From Gallionellales bacterium 39-52-133 (GTDB lineage Bacteria; Pseudomonadota; Gammaproteobacteria; Burkholderiales; Gallionellaceae), in the NCBI GenBank assembly GCA_002278935.1, contig NCJL01000002.1, forward strand, positions 62,001 to 126,000: 64,000 nt of DNA. The letters are read 5' to 3'. The position numbers were made by a program, and so were the translations under genes. The notes beneath the pieces were generated by a model. That model had not been told where the DNA came from. It saw only the letters and a program-made list of their open reading frames with translations, and did no database searches. Positions within the stretch are counted from its first letter, which is position 1; each line of letters opens with the position of its first letter. Positions 57,124-64,000 of the stretch are shown here, piece by piece.

Positions 57124-57750
57124 TCATACGGGGTGTCCAATAAAATGCTGGCTCACAATCGCCTTAAGATGGTGCAGATGGCCGTGGAAAAAATGCGTTG
57201 CTTCAGGCACCACCACAATCGGAAAATGCTGCTGGCGCGCCCACGCAAACACCTCGTCTAGCGCCACCACCTCGTCCAGTTCGCCGTGTATCAGCAGGGT
57301 GTCGGCAGGCACTTGCGGCATCGCAAAACGGCCGACGGCGGGGGCGACCAGAACTAATTTTTTCGGCTGCAATTTTTTGGCGGCACGCGCCTGCACATAG
57401 CCGCCGAAAGAAAACCCGGAAAGGATCAGCGGCAGCGCGCCAAATTCCTGTTGCGCATATTGCACCACCGCCAGCACGTCCTCCACTTCGCCGTTGCCTT
57501 CGTCAAACACGCCGCTGCTTTCGCCGACGCCGCGAAAATTAAAGCGCACGGCAATAAAGCCCAGCTCGGCAAAGGTTTTTACCAGCGTGGTGACGATCTT
57601 GTTGTCCATGGTGCCGCCCATGGTGGGCAGCGGGTGCGCGACCACCGCAAGGGCACGCGCTTGGCCCTGCGGCATATGCACCACGCCGTGCAGCACGCCC
57701 GACGGCGCAGGGATGCTGAACTTGTGCCATGTCATGGCGCTGCCACTCAT
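57124..57750 (-). CDS. Alpha/beta hydrolase
   Basis: 208 residues, single-domain hydrolase. The nucleophile elbow is GFSFGGYVQ, the acid is in HGELDEVV and the histidine in ATHFFHG, so the triad is complete. The HPLPTMGGTMDNKIV segment places it in the small YfhR/COG2945-type group. Its substrate is unknown. It overlaps the ferredoxin gene by 4 bp. Confidence 0.92.
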   Translation of the reverse strand: MSGSAMTWHKFSIPAPSGVLHGVVHMPQGQARALAVVAHPLPTMGGTMDNKIVTTLVKTFAELGFIAVRFNFRGVGESSGVFDEGNGEVEDVLAVVQYAQQEFGALPLILSGFSFGGYVQARAAKKLQPKKLVLVAPAVGRFAMPQVPADTLLIHGELDEVVALDEVFAWARQQHFPIVVVPEATHFFHGHLHHLKAIVSQHFIGHPV

Positions 57751-58058
57751 ATTTTCAGGCGCTCCACGATGCGGCCATGCTGCAAGTGTTGCTCGATAAT
57801 TTCATCCAGATCATGTTCATCCACATAGGTATACCACACGCCTTCCGGGTAAACCACCAGCACCGGGCCCTCTTCGCAGCGGTCGAGGCAGCCGGCCGAG
57901 TTGATACGGATGCGGTTTCCTTCGGATGAGAGCCCTAGCGCCTTGACTTTGCTTTTGACATAGTCGCGCATCTTCTGCGCGCCAAAGTTGTTGCAGCACG
58001 CCTCGCCGCCTTCGCGCTGATTGGTACAGAAAAATACATGATGGGCAAAATAGCTCAT
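57747..58058 (-). CDS. Thioredoxin-like 2Fe-2S ferredoxin
   Basis: 103 residues. The cysteines Cys11 (FFCTNQREGGEACC) with Cys21/Cys22 and Cys57 with Cys61 (NSAGCLDRCEEG) match the 2Fe-2S ferredoxins of the thioredoxin-like fold. It could serve as an electron carrier. It is translationally coupled to the hydrolase gene. Confidence 0.93.
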   Translation of the reverse strand: MSYFAHHVFFCTNQREGGEACCNNFGAQKMRDYVKSKVKALGLSSEGNRIRINSAGCLDRCEEGPVLVVYPEGVWYTYVDEHDLDEIIEQHLQHGRIVERLKI

Positions 58059-58114
58059 GGAAAAACTTTCAAATGGGGTGGTTGATTGTGCGGCAGACTG
58101 AAGCCGCTATTTTA

Positions 58115-59188
58115 CTACTTTCGCAGCATGGCCGTGCGCCACAGATAGCCCAGCAGCAGTACCGGGAAAAGCAGAATAACAAGCTGGGAGAAGCCGTTAT
58201 AGTTAAGCATATGAATATAATGCCAGTGATACAGCCGCATTGCCGCCGAGGGCTTGTTGTCAAACAGCAGGCTAAGCAGCAACAGCAGGTAAAGCAGGGC
58301 TGACAGCACACTCAATCCGAGCAGCCATTTATGCGTCAGTTTCATCGCGGCAAGCAGCAACAGCAAACCCGCGAACATGCCAAGCAGCGCTTCGCTGTTG
58401 AGCCACAGTAACAATGCCCATGACTTGAGCAGCACGGCCGCGGCAACGAATTTAATCAGCGTCACCATGCACAGCACTAGCAATAGGGCGTTGATCGTGT
58501 TGCGGCGCTCGCGCAACAGGGTGGACAGCAATATTCCCAGCAGCAGCAGGTTGAGCGCAACCTCGGCACACTCCAGCCAGTTAAACGGTGCACGCGGCAC
58601 GATATCAAACGGCCAGCGCGCAACTTCACTGACAAATACGCTGCCCAGCATGGGCAGGGATGGATTGGTCTGTGCGAAGACCCAGATTGCCAGCAGTGCC
58701 AGACCTGTATCACCCAGACTCCCATGCTTGAACCACTTGTCATGCCATTGCCTGATGCGGGAAAACCAGCCGTATTGCGCGATTAGCAACGCGATGGCGG
58801 CACCGCAAAATGCGCCTGAAGTATTGCTGATTAAATCGGTATTGGAGCTGATGCGCCTGGGCAAATACATTTGCGCGTATTCCATAGAGACGGATAACAG
58901 CAATCCGCCCAGTGTCGCCATCAGCAGTACATAAACAGCGGGCGCGCGATCGCGCAGCATGTAGGCCAGTAAAAAGCCCAAAGGCATATAGGAAAAGCAA
59001 TTGAGAATGAAATCGAACCAGGTATAAGTCTGCGCAAGTGGCGCGGTCAGGACATCGACGAAGTACAGCCCCTGTTCCTGCCAGCCGGAAAAGGGCGTCA
59101 GGCTGACATAAGCAAGAAACAATGCATAGCATGCCGCGAGATATTGCAGCAGGCGGAAACGTGGCGGCAAGTTAAGGCTTTCTTTCAT
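58115..59188 (-). CDS. VanZ-like multi-span membrane protein
   Basis: 357 residues with about ten hydrophobic segments. The N-terminal part is a VanZ-like domain (YVSLTPFSGW and NCFSYMPLGFLLAYML with an AQMYLPRRISSNTDLISNTSGAFCGAA motif). The function of the family is poorly known. The 161 bp upstream contain nothing recognisable beyond a partial AT-rich sequence. Confidence 0.87.
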   Translation of the reverse strand: MKESLNLPPRFRLLQYLAACYALFLAYVSLTPFSGWQEQGLYFVDVLTAPLAQTYTWFDFILNCFSYMPLGFLLAYMLRDRAPAVYVLLMATLGGLLLSVSMEYAQMYLPRRISSNTDLISNTSGAFCGAAIALLIAQYGWFSRIRQWHDKWFKHGSLGDTGLALLAIWVFAQTNPSLPMLGSVFVSEVARWPFDIVPRAPFNWLECAEVALNLLLLGILLSTLLRERRNTINALLLVLCMVTLIKFVAAAVLLKSWALLLWLNSEALLGMFAGLLLLLAAMKLTHKWLLGLSVLSALLYLLLLLSLLFDNKPSAAMRLYHWHYIHMLNYNGFSQLVILLFPVLLLGYLWRTAMLRK

Positions 59189-59349
59189 TTAGTCTGTGCG
59201 GTGGAAGTTGTCATCATGCCGTATAGAGAATATCCGCTTGAAAGATTCTGTACAGATAAACCTGCGGTAAGCAGTGTTCTGCCATAAATTTATGCTTAAG
59301 TTAAATATAATCATCGGGTTAAATAATATGTGAGTAGTGTGCTGACAGC

Positions 59350-59886
59350 TTATTTCATGCGGGATGGTAATTTGATGGTCTCGCCCGCAATCATGAAAGC
59401 CCCCTGGCCGCGATGATGCAATGTTCCGGGATTTTTGACTGTAGGATCCAGCCACGCCTTGATCACCTCAAGCACAAAAAAGTTGTAGGAATTCACCAGC
59501 CGCGTATCGGCAACCCTGCACTCCAGATTCGCATAACAATCGGCAATCAGCGGCGCCTGCACCTTGCTGGCCGGCACAGGCGTCAGGCCGGTGCGCGCAA
59601 ATTTGTCCACCTTGCGTCCGGAGCAGTTGCCTGCCGCCACCACCTGTTTGGCCAGCTCAAGCGTCGGAATATTGATCACGCACTCGCGCGTGGCTTTCAG
59701 CGCGGCGAACGAATGATTGTTGCCGCTGATCACGCAGCCCACCAGCGGCGGCACGAACTCCATCATGGTGTGCCAGGACTGCGTCATGATATTGGGGATG
59801 CCTTTGTGCGAGGTGGTGATCAGCACCACCGGGCCGGTTTCGAGCAGGCCATAGACTTTGGCGAGGGGATAAGATTTTTTCTGCAT
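59350..59886 (-). CDS. Flavin reductase family protein
   Basis: 178 residues, FMN-binding split-barrel flavoprotein. Typical segments are PVVLITTSHKGIPNIMTQSWHTMMEFVPPLVGCVI and ECRVADTRLVNSYNFFVLEV. It may act as a flavin reductase or an oxidoreductase of unknown substrate. It lies 18 bp after the photolyase gene. Confidence 0.9.
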   Translation of the reverse strand: MQKKSYPLAKVYGLLETGPVVLITTSHKGIPNIMTQSWHTMMEFVPPLVGCVISGNNHSFAALKATRECVINIPTLELAKQVVAAGNCSGRKVDKFARTGLTPVPASKVQAPLIADCYANLECRVADTRLVNSYNFFVLEVIKAWLDPTVKNPGTLHHRGQGAFMIAGETIKLPSRMK

Positions 59887-59904
59887 GGCCGTATTCTCCT
59901 TGCG

Positions 59905-61335
59905 TTATTGGCTGGCATTCTTGAACAGTGCGAGCGTTCTGATTCTGGCCAGCGCATGATCCACGACAGGCGCAGGATAATCTTTTCCAATTACCACCCC
60001 GCAAGATTGCTGCTCGCCTGCCGGCATCAGCCACGGCGCATGTATCCATTTGTTGCTGCAATTCGCCAGCTCGGGCAGATAAAGGCGAATAAATTTTCCC
60101 TCCGCATCAAAATTTCTGGACTGCGTGACCGGGTTGAAAATGCGAAACCACGGTTGCGCATCGCAGCCGGTGGAAGCCGACCATTGCCAGCCGCCATTGT
60201 TTGCCGCCAGATCAAAATCCAGCAGCTGCTGAGCAAAATAACGCTCGCCCCAGCGCCAGTCGATATGCAAATCCTTCACCAGAAAAGATGCCGCCACCAT
60301 GCGCAAGCGATTGTGCATATAGCCGCTTTGATTCAGCTGGCGCATGGCCGCATCGACCAGCGGATAGCCGGTGCGCGCCTCGCACCATGCCGCAAATTTT
60401 TCGCTGTCGTTGCCAAACACAAGCGCGTTGAACTGCGGCTTGAAGGTCTGACCCTGCGCCAGGAGCGGATAGTGATGCAACAGCATTTGATAAAACTCGC
60501 GCCAGATCAGTTCGCTCAGCCAGGTTAACGCTCCCGTGCCTCCCGTGTAATGTGCATGGGCGGCGAGCTGGCGTATGGAGATGGTGCCGAAGCGCAGATG
60601 CACGGAAAGGTAAGAAACACCTTTGACCGCGGGCAAATTGCGCGCCTCGTGATAGTGCGGCATGCGCTGTGTAAAATCGGTAAACAACGCCGCCGCGCCG
60701 CTTTCCCCGCTGGGCAGCTTTAACGCCTGCAGCTTGCTGGCCGCGAAACCCATAGATTCAAGATCGGGCATTTCTGTCGCGGCACAAGGGGCGAGTGCGG
60801 AAAAATACTTTTCGGTGGGGTAGGCGCGCAGATGGATATCGTCGAGTTTTTTCAGCCATGCATTTTTATACGGCGTGAACACGCTGAAAGGCTTGCCCGC
60901 ACCGGTGAGAATGTCAGACTTCTCGAAAATCACCTGGTCTTTATAGTGATGAAAATCGATACCGGATTGCGCCAGCGCCTGTTCCACCGTGGCATCGCGC
61001 AATACGGCAGCAGGCTCGTAATCGTGGTTGCAGAACACCGCCTCGGCGCCCAGCTCGCGCGCCAGTTGAGGAATCAGCTCGGTGGCCTTGCCGTGCAGCA
61101 CCTGCAACGTGCTGCCGCGTTGCTGCAAGTGCTGCTGCAGTTCGCGCAGGCTGTGCCAGATAAATTCCACGCGGCGATCCTGTTTGTCTGTGAGCGCATC
61201 CAGAATCTCGGTGTCGAACACAAACACACAATGCACGGCCGCACTTTGTGTCAGCGCGTGGTACAGCGCCGCATGGTCGTGCAGGCGCAGATCACGGCGA
61301 AACCAGCACAGCGAGCGGGGATAGGTCCTTGTCAT
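59905..61335 (-). CDS. phrB: Deoxyribodipyrimidine photolyase
   Basis: 476 residues, class I CPD photolyase. The N-terminal antenna domain starts LCWFRRDLRLHDHAAL. The C-terminal FAD domain has NGGWQWSASTGCDAQPWFRIFNP with conserved tryptophans. It repairs UV dimers with light. It starts 15 bp downstream of AT-rich repeat copy 7. Confidence 0.97.
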   Translation of the reverse strand: MTRTYPRSLCWFRRDLRLHDHAALYHALTQSAAVHCVFVFDTEILDALTDKQDRRVEFIWHSLRELQQHLQQRGSTLQVLHGKATELIPQLARELGAEAVFCNHDYEPAAVLRDATVEQALAQSGIDFHHYKDQVIFEKSDILTGAGKPFSVFTPYKNAWLKKLDDIHLRAYPTEKYFSALAPCAATEMPDLESMGFAASKLQALKLPSGESGAAALFTDFTQRMPHYHEARNLPAVKGVSYLSVHLRFGTISIRQLAAHAHYTGGTGALTWLSELIWREFYQMLLHHYPLLAQGQTFKPQFNALVFGNDSEKFAAWCEARTGYPLVDAAMRQLNQSGYMHNRLRMVAASFLVKDLHIDWRWGERYFAQQLLDFDLAANNGGWQWSASTGCDAQPWFRIFNPVTQSRNFDAEGKFIRLYLPELANCSNKWIHAPWLMPAGEQQSCGVVIGKDYPAPVVDHALARIRTLALFKNASQ

Positions 61336-61343
61336 GATGTGTT

Positions 61344-61376
61344 TTTATAAGTATTTGATTTTATTTAATATTTTTT
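61344..61376 (-). repeat. AT-rich dispersed repeat, copy 7
   Basis: The reverse complement reads AAAATATTAAATAAAATCAA followed by ATACTTATAA. The core AATCAAATACTTA is a perfect IHF-type match. It lies immediately upstream of the photolyase start. Confidence 0.85.
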
Positions 61377-61451
61377 ATATGCAAGTTCTGTGTTCCCTTG
61401 CACTATGCAGTGCGTTTTGGCCTTGCTGCAATGATAACCCGACCATAGCGT

Positions 61452-61483
61452 AAAAAAGCATCCGGCATGAAGCCGGATGCTTT
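61452..61483 (-). terminator. Intrinsic terminator of creD
   Basis: The stem GCATCCGGC/GCCGGATGC closes a 5-nt loop and is followed on the minus strand by six T. A weaker T tract on the plus strand allows little bidirectional function. It lies in the 224-bp gap between creD and phrB. Confidence 0.9.
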
Positions 61484-61559
61484 GATAAAAGGTGCTGATA
61501 TTTCAGATCACGTTGTGACGGGCATAAAATGCTGCCGCCGGCCAGCAATGCGTTGCTGC

Positions 61560-62885
61560 TTAACTTGATGAAGCTGAATGGTTCAGTTCATACCAGTTCA
61601 TGTTGCGGGTGAGCAGCATCACCGCAGCCAGGGCGCTGAACATGATGAGCGAGCCCATCAGCAGCGCATTGTCCTCGGATTGCAGCACGCCATAGAGCAC
61701 GGCATACAGCAGTGCGATGCCGGCAGTAAACGCGTAGGCAGGTTTGCGCTTTTTCAGCACGCCGACCAGATATGCGCCCGTCAATGCGACGCAGGCTGTG
61801 CCCGCAAGCAAATATGCCACCAGAAAAGCCAGGTGTTCGGACAGGCTGATCAGCAGCAGAAAAAACACCGCCATCGCCATGCCCACCAGCAGATACTGCA
61901 TGGGATGAATACGCATGCCCTGCAGTATTTCGAAAATAAAAAATGCGGTAAAGATCAGCACCACAAACAGGATGCCGTATTTCACCGCGCGTTCGGACAG
62001 CAGATAAATATTGACCGGATCGATAAAGCCGACCGAGAAGGTTTCGGGTTGCTGTTTGGTGTGCGTATCCTGAGTGTTGCTGTTGCGCGCCAGATTGCTC
62101 ACCAGCCATTGCGCACTAAAGCCTTTGTCATTGATGCTGCGTGTTTGCGGCAGATAGCCGCCGCCAAAGGAGGGATGCGGCCATGATGATTTCAGGCTCA
62201 TTTCAGTGTGGTTACCGGTGGGGAGGATCGCGAGACTATCCATACCCTGCAGTTCGAGCGGAAAGTTGAACTGTAGCGCGTGTGCCTCCCCCGCATCGAA
62301 TTTCTTCAATTTGACGTGCATGCCGTTGCCGCCCAGCGGAGAGCCGGTGCCGGGTTCAAAGGCCAGTGTATTGCCGTTGAGTGTCAGCGCGGGCACGTTG
62401 TGTATGCCGCGCGCATCGCTCATATTCAGCACAAAATAGGCCGAGACCGGAATGATGTCATCGGCGGCCTTGTTGAGGCCGTAAGCTTTGGGCACAAGCA
62501 TATCGCCGCTTAATTTGGCATGCAGATTGAACAAGTTTGCCTTGTAGATGCCGCGGCTGCGTGTTTCCACATCGGCATCGCCGTCGATCACCAGTTTATT
62601 GGCAGGAATAATCATTTCCTGCAAGACTGATTCGGTGACGGTGGTGCGTTCGTTGCCGTCCTTGTCTTTGCTGGTGTAGCGTTCGCGCAATTTGTATTTG
62701 ATCACCAGGCTGGGGCCTTCCAGTGTCTGCGGGCCGGATGAACTGCGTGCAATGTCCTGCTGTACCTGCTTTTGCAGATATTGGCGTTCGCTGATTTTGG
62801 ATTGAATCATGCCCAGCGGAATCAGCAGCAGTAACGCCAGTATGCAGAGCATGAGGATTTTTGCGGTGAGGGGATTTTTTAACAT
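61560..62885 (-). CDS. creD: CreD, inner membrane protein
   Basis: 441 residues from MLKNPLTAKILMLCILALLLLIPLGMIQ. An N-terminal membrane anchor and a large periplasmic domain (~30-280) are followed by five or six C-terminal spans (VKYGILFVVLIFTAFFIFEILQGMRIHPMQYLLVG). The family is linked to envelope stress and beta-lactam response through CreBC. The frame extends to 63236 within the neighbouring gene but without family sequence. It is followed by a terminator. Confidence 0.95.
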   Translation of the reverse strand: MLKNPLTAKILMLCILALLLLIPLGMIQSKISERQYLQKQVQQDIARSSSGPQTLEGPSLVIKYKLRERYTSKDKDGNERTTVTESVLQEMIIPANKLVIDGDADVETRSRGIYKANLFNLHAKLSGDMLVPKAYGLNKAADDIIPVSAYFVLNMSDARGIHNVPALTLNGNTLAFEPGTGSPLGGNGMHVKLKKFDAGEAHALQFNFPLELQGMDSLAILPTGNHTEMSLKSSWPHPSFGGGYLPQTRSINDKGFSAQWLVSNLARNSNTQDTHTKQQPETFSVGFIDPVNIYLLSERAVKYGILFVVLIFTAFFIFEILQGMRIHPMQYLLVGMAMAVFFLLLISLSEHLAFLVAYLLAGTACVALTGAYLVGVLKKRKPAYAFTAGIALLYAVLYGVLQSEDNALLMGSLIMFSALAAVMLLTRNMNWYELNHSASSS

Positions 62886-62905
62886 GGCTTGCTCCTTGAA
62901 GTGAA

Positions 62906-63415
62906 TTATTGGGGTTGTTTGAATTGCCGGTGCATGCGCAACATTGAAATCAGCATGCCTGTCATTCCCGCCAGCACGCAGGCGAGATACACGTTCTGTG
63001 TCCATGCCGGGTGCAGCAGGGGATTGGCATCGCTGAAGGGCAGGAATATATGCATATCGTGGTGCATGGTGGCATCCAGCAGCAGATGGCTGGCGGTTCC
63101 CAGCAATGCGCCCATCCAGGCCTGCTGCCGGGTGAGATGCACGGGGATGTCTGCATCGACATGCAGTTTTTGATACCACTGCCAGCTGCGAGCGATGACC
63201 TTGGGCGCCACCAGTGCGGTGGCAGCACCGATGCACGCAGCGCCGATCAGGGTATGTGAAGCGCCGTGCAGCTGGGTGTCAGCACGCAACAGGTGGTAGA
63301 GAGGTTCCACATCCATCGCAATATTTGCCAGCGCAAACACGGAAAGGCTGAACTGTTTGGGTATAAGCCCCTTGATGAGCATTCCGGGGCCGAAGTGAAA
63401 CGGGGTGAAGGGCAT
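62906..63415 (-). CDS. Membrane-bound metal-dependent hydrolase-like protein (YbcI/DUF457-like)
   Basis: 169 residues from MPFTPFHFGPGMLIKGLIPKQF. The His/Asp-rich pattern (TPFHFGPG, AMDVEPLYHLLR, GASHTLIGA, SHLLLDATMHHDMH) fits the LexA-regulated, membrane-bound YdjM/YbcI type. Four hydrophobic segments are present. It lies between creD and the CreC-like kinase gene, so it probably belongs to the cre transcript. The 126 bp upstream to the kinase hold no gene. Confidence 0.82.
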   Translation of the reverse strand: MPFTPFHFGPGMLIKGLIPKQFSLSVFALANIAMDVEPLYHLLRADTQLHGASHTLIGAACIGAATALVAPKVIARSWQWYQKLHVDADIPVHLTRQQAWMGALLGTASHLLLDATMHHDMHIFLPFSDANPLLHPAWTQNVYLACVLAGMTGMLISMLRMHRQFKQPQ

Positions 63416-63541
63416 GATCGTCTCCTTGTGTTGAGGGAGACTGCAGAATGCCAGCCAATTATGTGTAGAGAATGGCGCTGTGTGTGCTGAAGGTGTGGTG
63501 GCATAGCCCCTCAACCCGCAAGCGGGAGAGGGTAACGAGGG

Positions 63542-64000
63542 TCAGTATGCTGCCGGCAAGATGAACTCCGCTTCCACGCCGCCATCAGCGTGATTTTTCA
63601 GCGTTATTGTGCCGCCATGCAGCAGGGCCACTTCCCTGACGAATGGCAGGCCCAAGCCGCTGCTTTTACGCTGGGTGGCAGGCCGGGCCAGCGAATAGAA
63701 ACGTTCAAAAATGCGCGGCATCGCATAGTCCGGAATACCGCTGCCCTGATCGCGCAGTTGCAGATGATGCATGCCGGATTCCGTGTGCAGCGAGAATTCA
63801 ATAAGGCTGCCATCACCTGAAAAATCGATAGCGTTGCTGAGTAAATTTGCCAGTGCCTGACGCAACAGGAAAAATTCACCGCTGGTGTAAGCATCAATGG
63901 GAATGTTGTTGCGGCAGGTGATGTTATGTTGTTGCAGGCGAGGCGCATGATCTGCAATCACGGTAGCAGTAAGTTCTTGCAGGCTGATGCGACTCACATC
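63542..64000 (-). CDS. creC: CreC-like sensor histidine kinase, C-terminal part (runs off window edge)
   Basis: The last 152 residues of a histidine kinase: N box QALANLLSNAIDFS, G1 box LQLRDQGSGIP, F box IFERFYSLARP and G2 box SGLGLPFVREVALLHGG. Linkage to creD suggests CreC. The start and the sensor region lie beyond the right edge. Confidence 0.85.
   Translation of the reverse strand, partial: DVSRISLQELTATVIADHAPRLQQHNITCRNNIPIDAYTSGEFFLLRQALANLLSNAIDFSGDGSLIEFSLHTESGMHHLQLRDQGSGIPDYAMPRIFERFYSLARPATQRKSSGLGLPFVREVALLHGGTITLKNHADGGVEAEFILPAAY

Noticed and set aside
59285-59330. Possible eighth copy of the AT-rich repeat (TTAAATATAATCA)
   Set aside because: Only about 13 bases match and the ACTTAT tail is missing, so it is not distinguishable from AT-rich background.

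Overview
The window looks like a chromosomal segment of a chemolithotrophic betaproteobacterium, most likely Gallionellaceae/Nitrosomonadales (Sideroxydans- or Sulfuricella-like). This rests on gene content: a sulfur-oxidation type dsr cluster (dsrABEFHCMKL, with dsrEFH and dsrL that mark the oxidative direction) beside typical betaproteobacterial housekeeping blocks (aroQ-accB-accC-prmA, pilT/pilU with yggS-proC-yggT-yggU, holA-lptE-leuS, rsfS-rlmH-rng). The species assignment is inference. No rRNA, tRNA or CRISPR array was found.

Layout. Positions 1-6686 (minus strand) hold dsrA, dsrB, dsrE, dsrF, dsrH, dsrC, dsrM, dsrK and the start of dsrL, which runs off the left edge. A 391-bp divergent control region (6687-7077) separates this from a plus-strand cassette (7078-9872): a small conserved protein, a Cas6/Cmx6-like RNA endonuclease-family protein with no CRISPR array, a second DsrC-like protein that keeps only one of the two C-terminal cysteines, an uncharacterised helical protein and a TauD-type dioxygenase. 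This cassette is the most unusual part of the window. Positions 9883-15484 (minus) carry dgkA, tpx and the glycine cleavage operon gcvT-gcvH-gcvP, preceded by a tandem glycine riboswitch and terminator. A short AT-rich accessory patch (15600-17110) has a higBA toxin-antitoxin pair and an orphan membrane protein.

Positions 17114-30074 (minus) are housekeeping: zinc-ribbon protein, prmA, accC, accB, aroQ, a DUF2288 protein, dsbD, cutA, holA, lptE, leuS, phoU and rpiA. Positions 30209-40682 (plus) hold ilvA, a TfoX-like protein, 5-formyl-THF cyclo-ligase, aceE, aceF, nadD, rsfS, rlmH, rng and two small membrane or secreted proteins. Next come yggS-proC-yggT-yggU (minus) divergent from pilT-pilU (plus), then an ECF sigma factor with its anti-sigma factor. 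A three-gene c-di-GMP signalling operon (47024-53542, minus) encodes two large GGDEF/EAL proteins flanking a PhnD-like periplasmic binding protein. Positions 53615-64000 (minus) hold an rRNA methyltransferase, a HemJ/CopD-like protein, an ABC exporter, a hydrolase with a 2Fe-2S ferredoxin, a VanZ-like protein, flavin reductase, photolyase and a cre-like locus (creD, a membrane-bound hydrolase-like protein and the C-terminus of a CreC-like kinase).

Two short repeat families are scattered through the window. One is an AT-rich ~30-bp element in seven copies; six of them contain a match to the IHF consensus WATCAANNNNTTR. The other is a MITE-like element with CCACAGATT-type inverted ends in two copies. 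Neither is explained by the genes.
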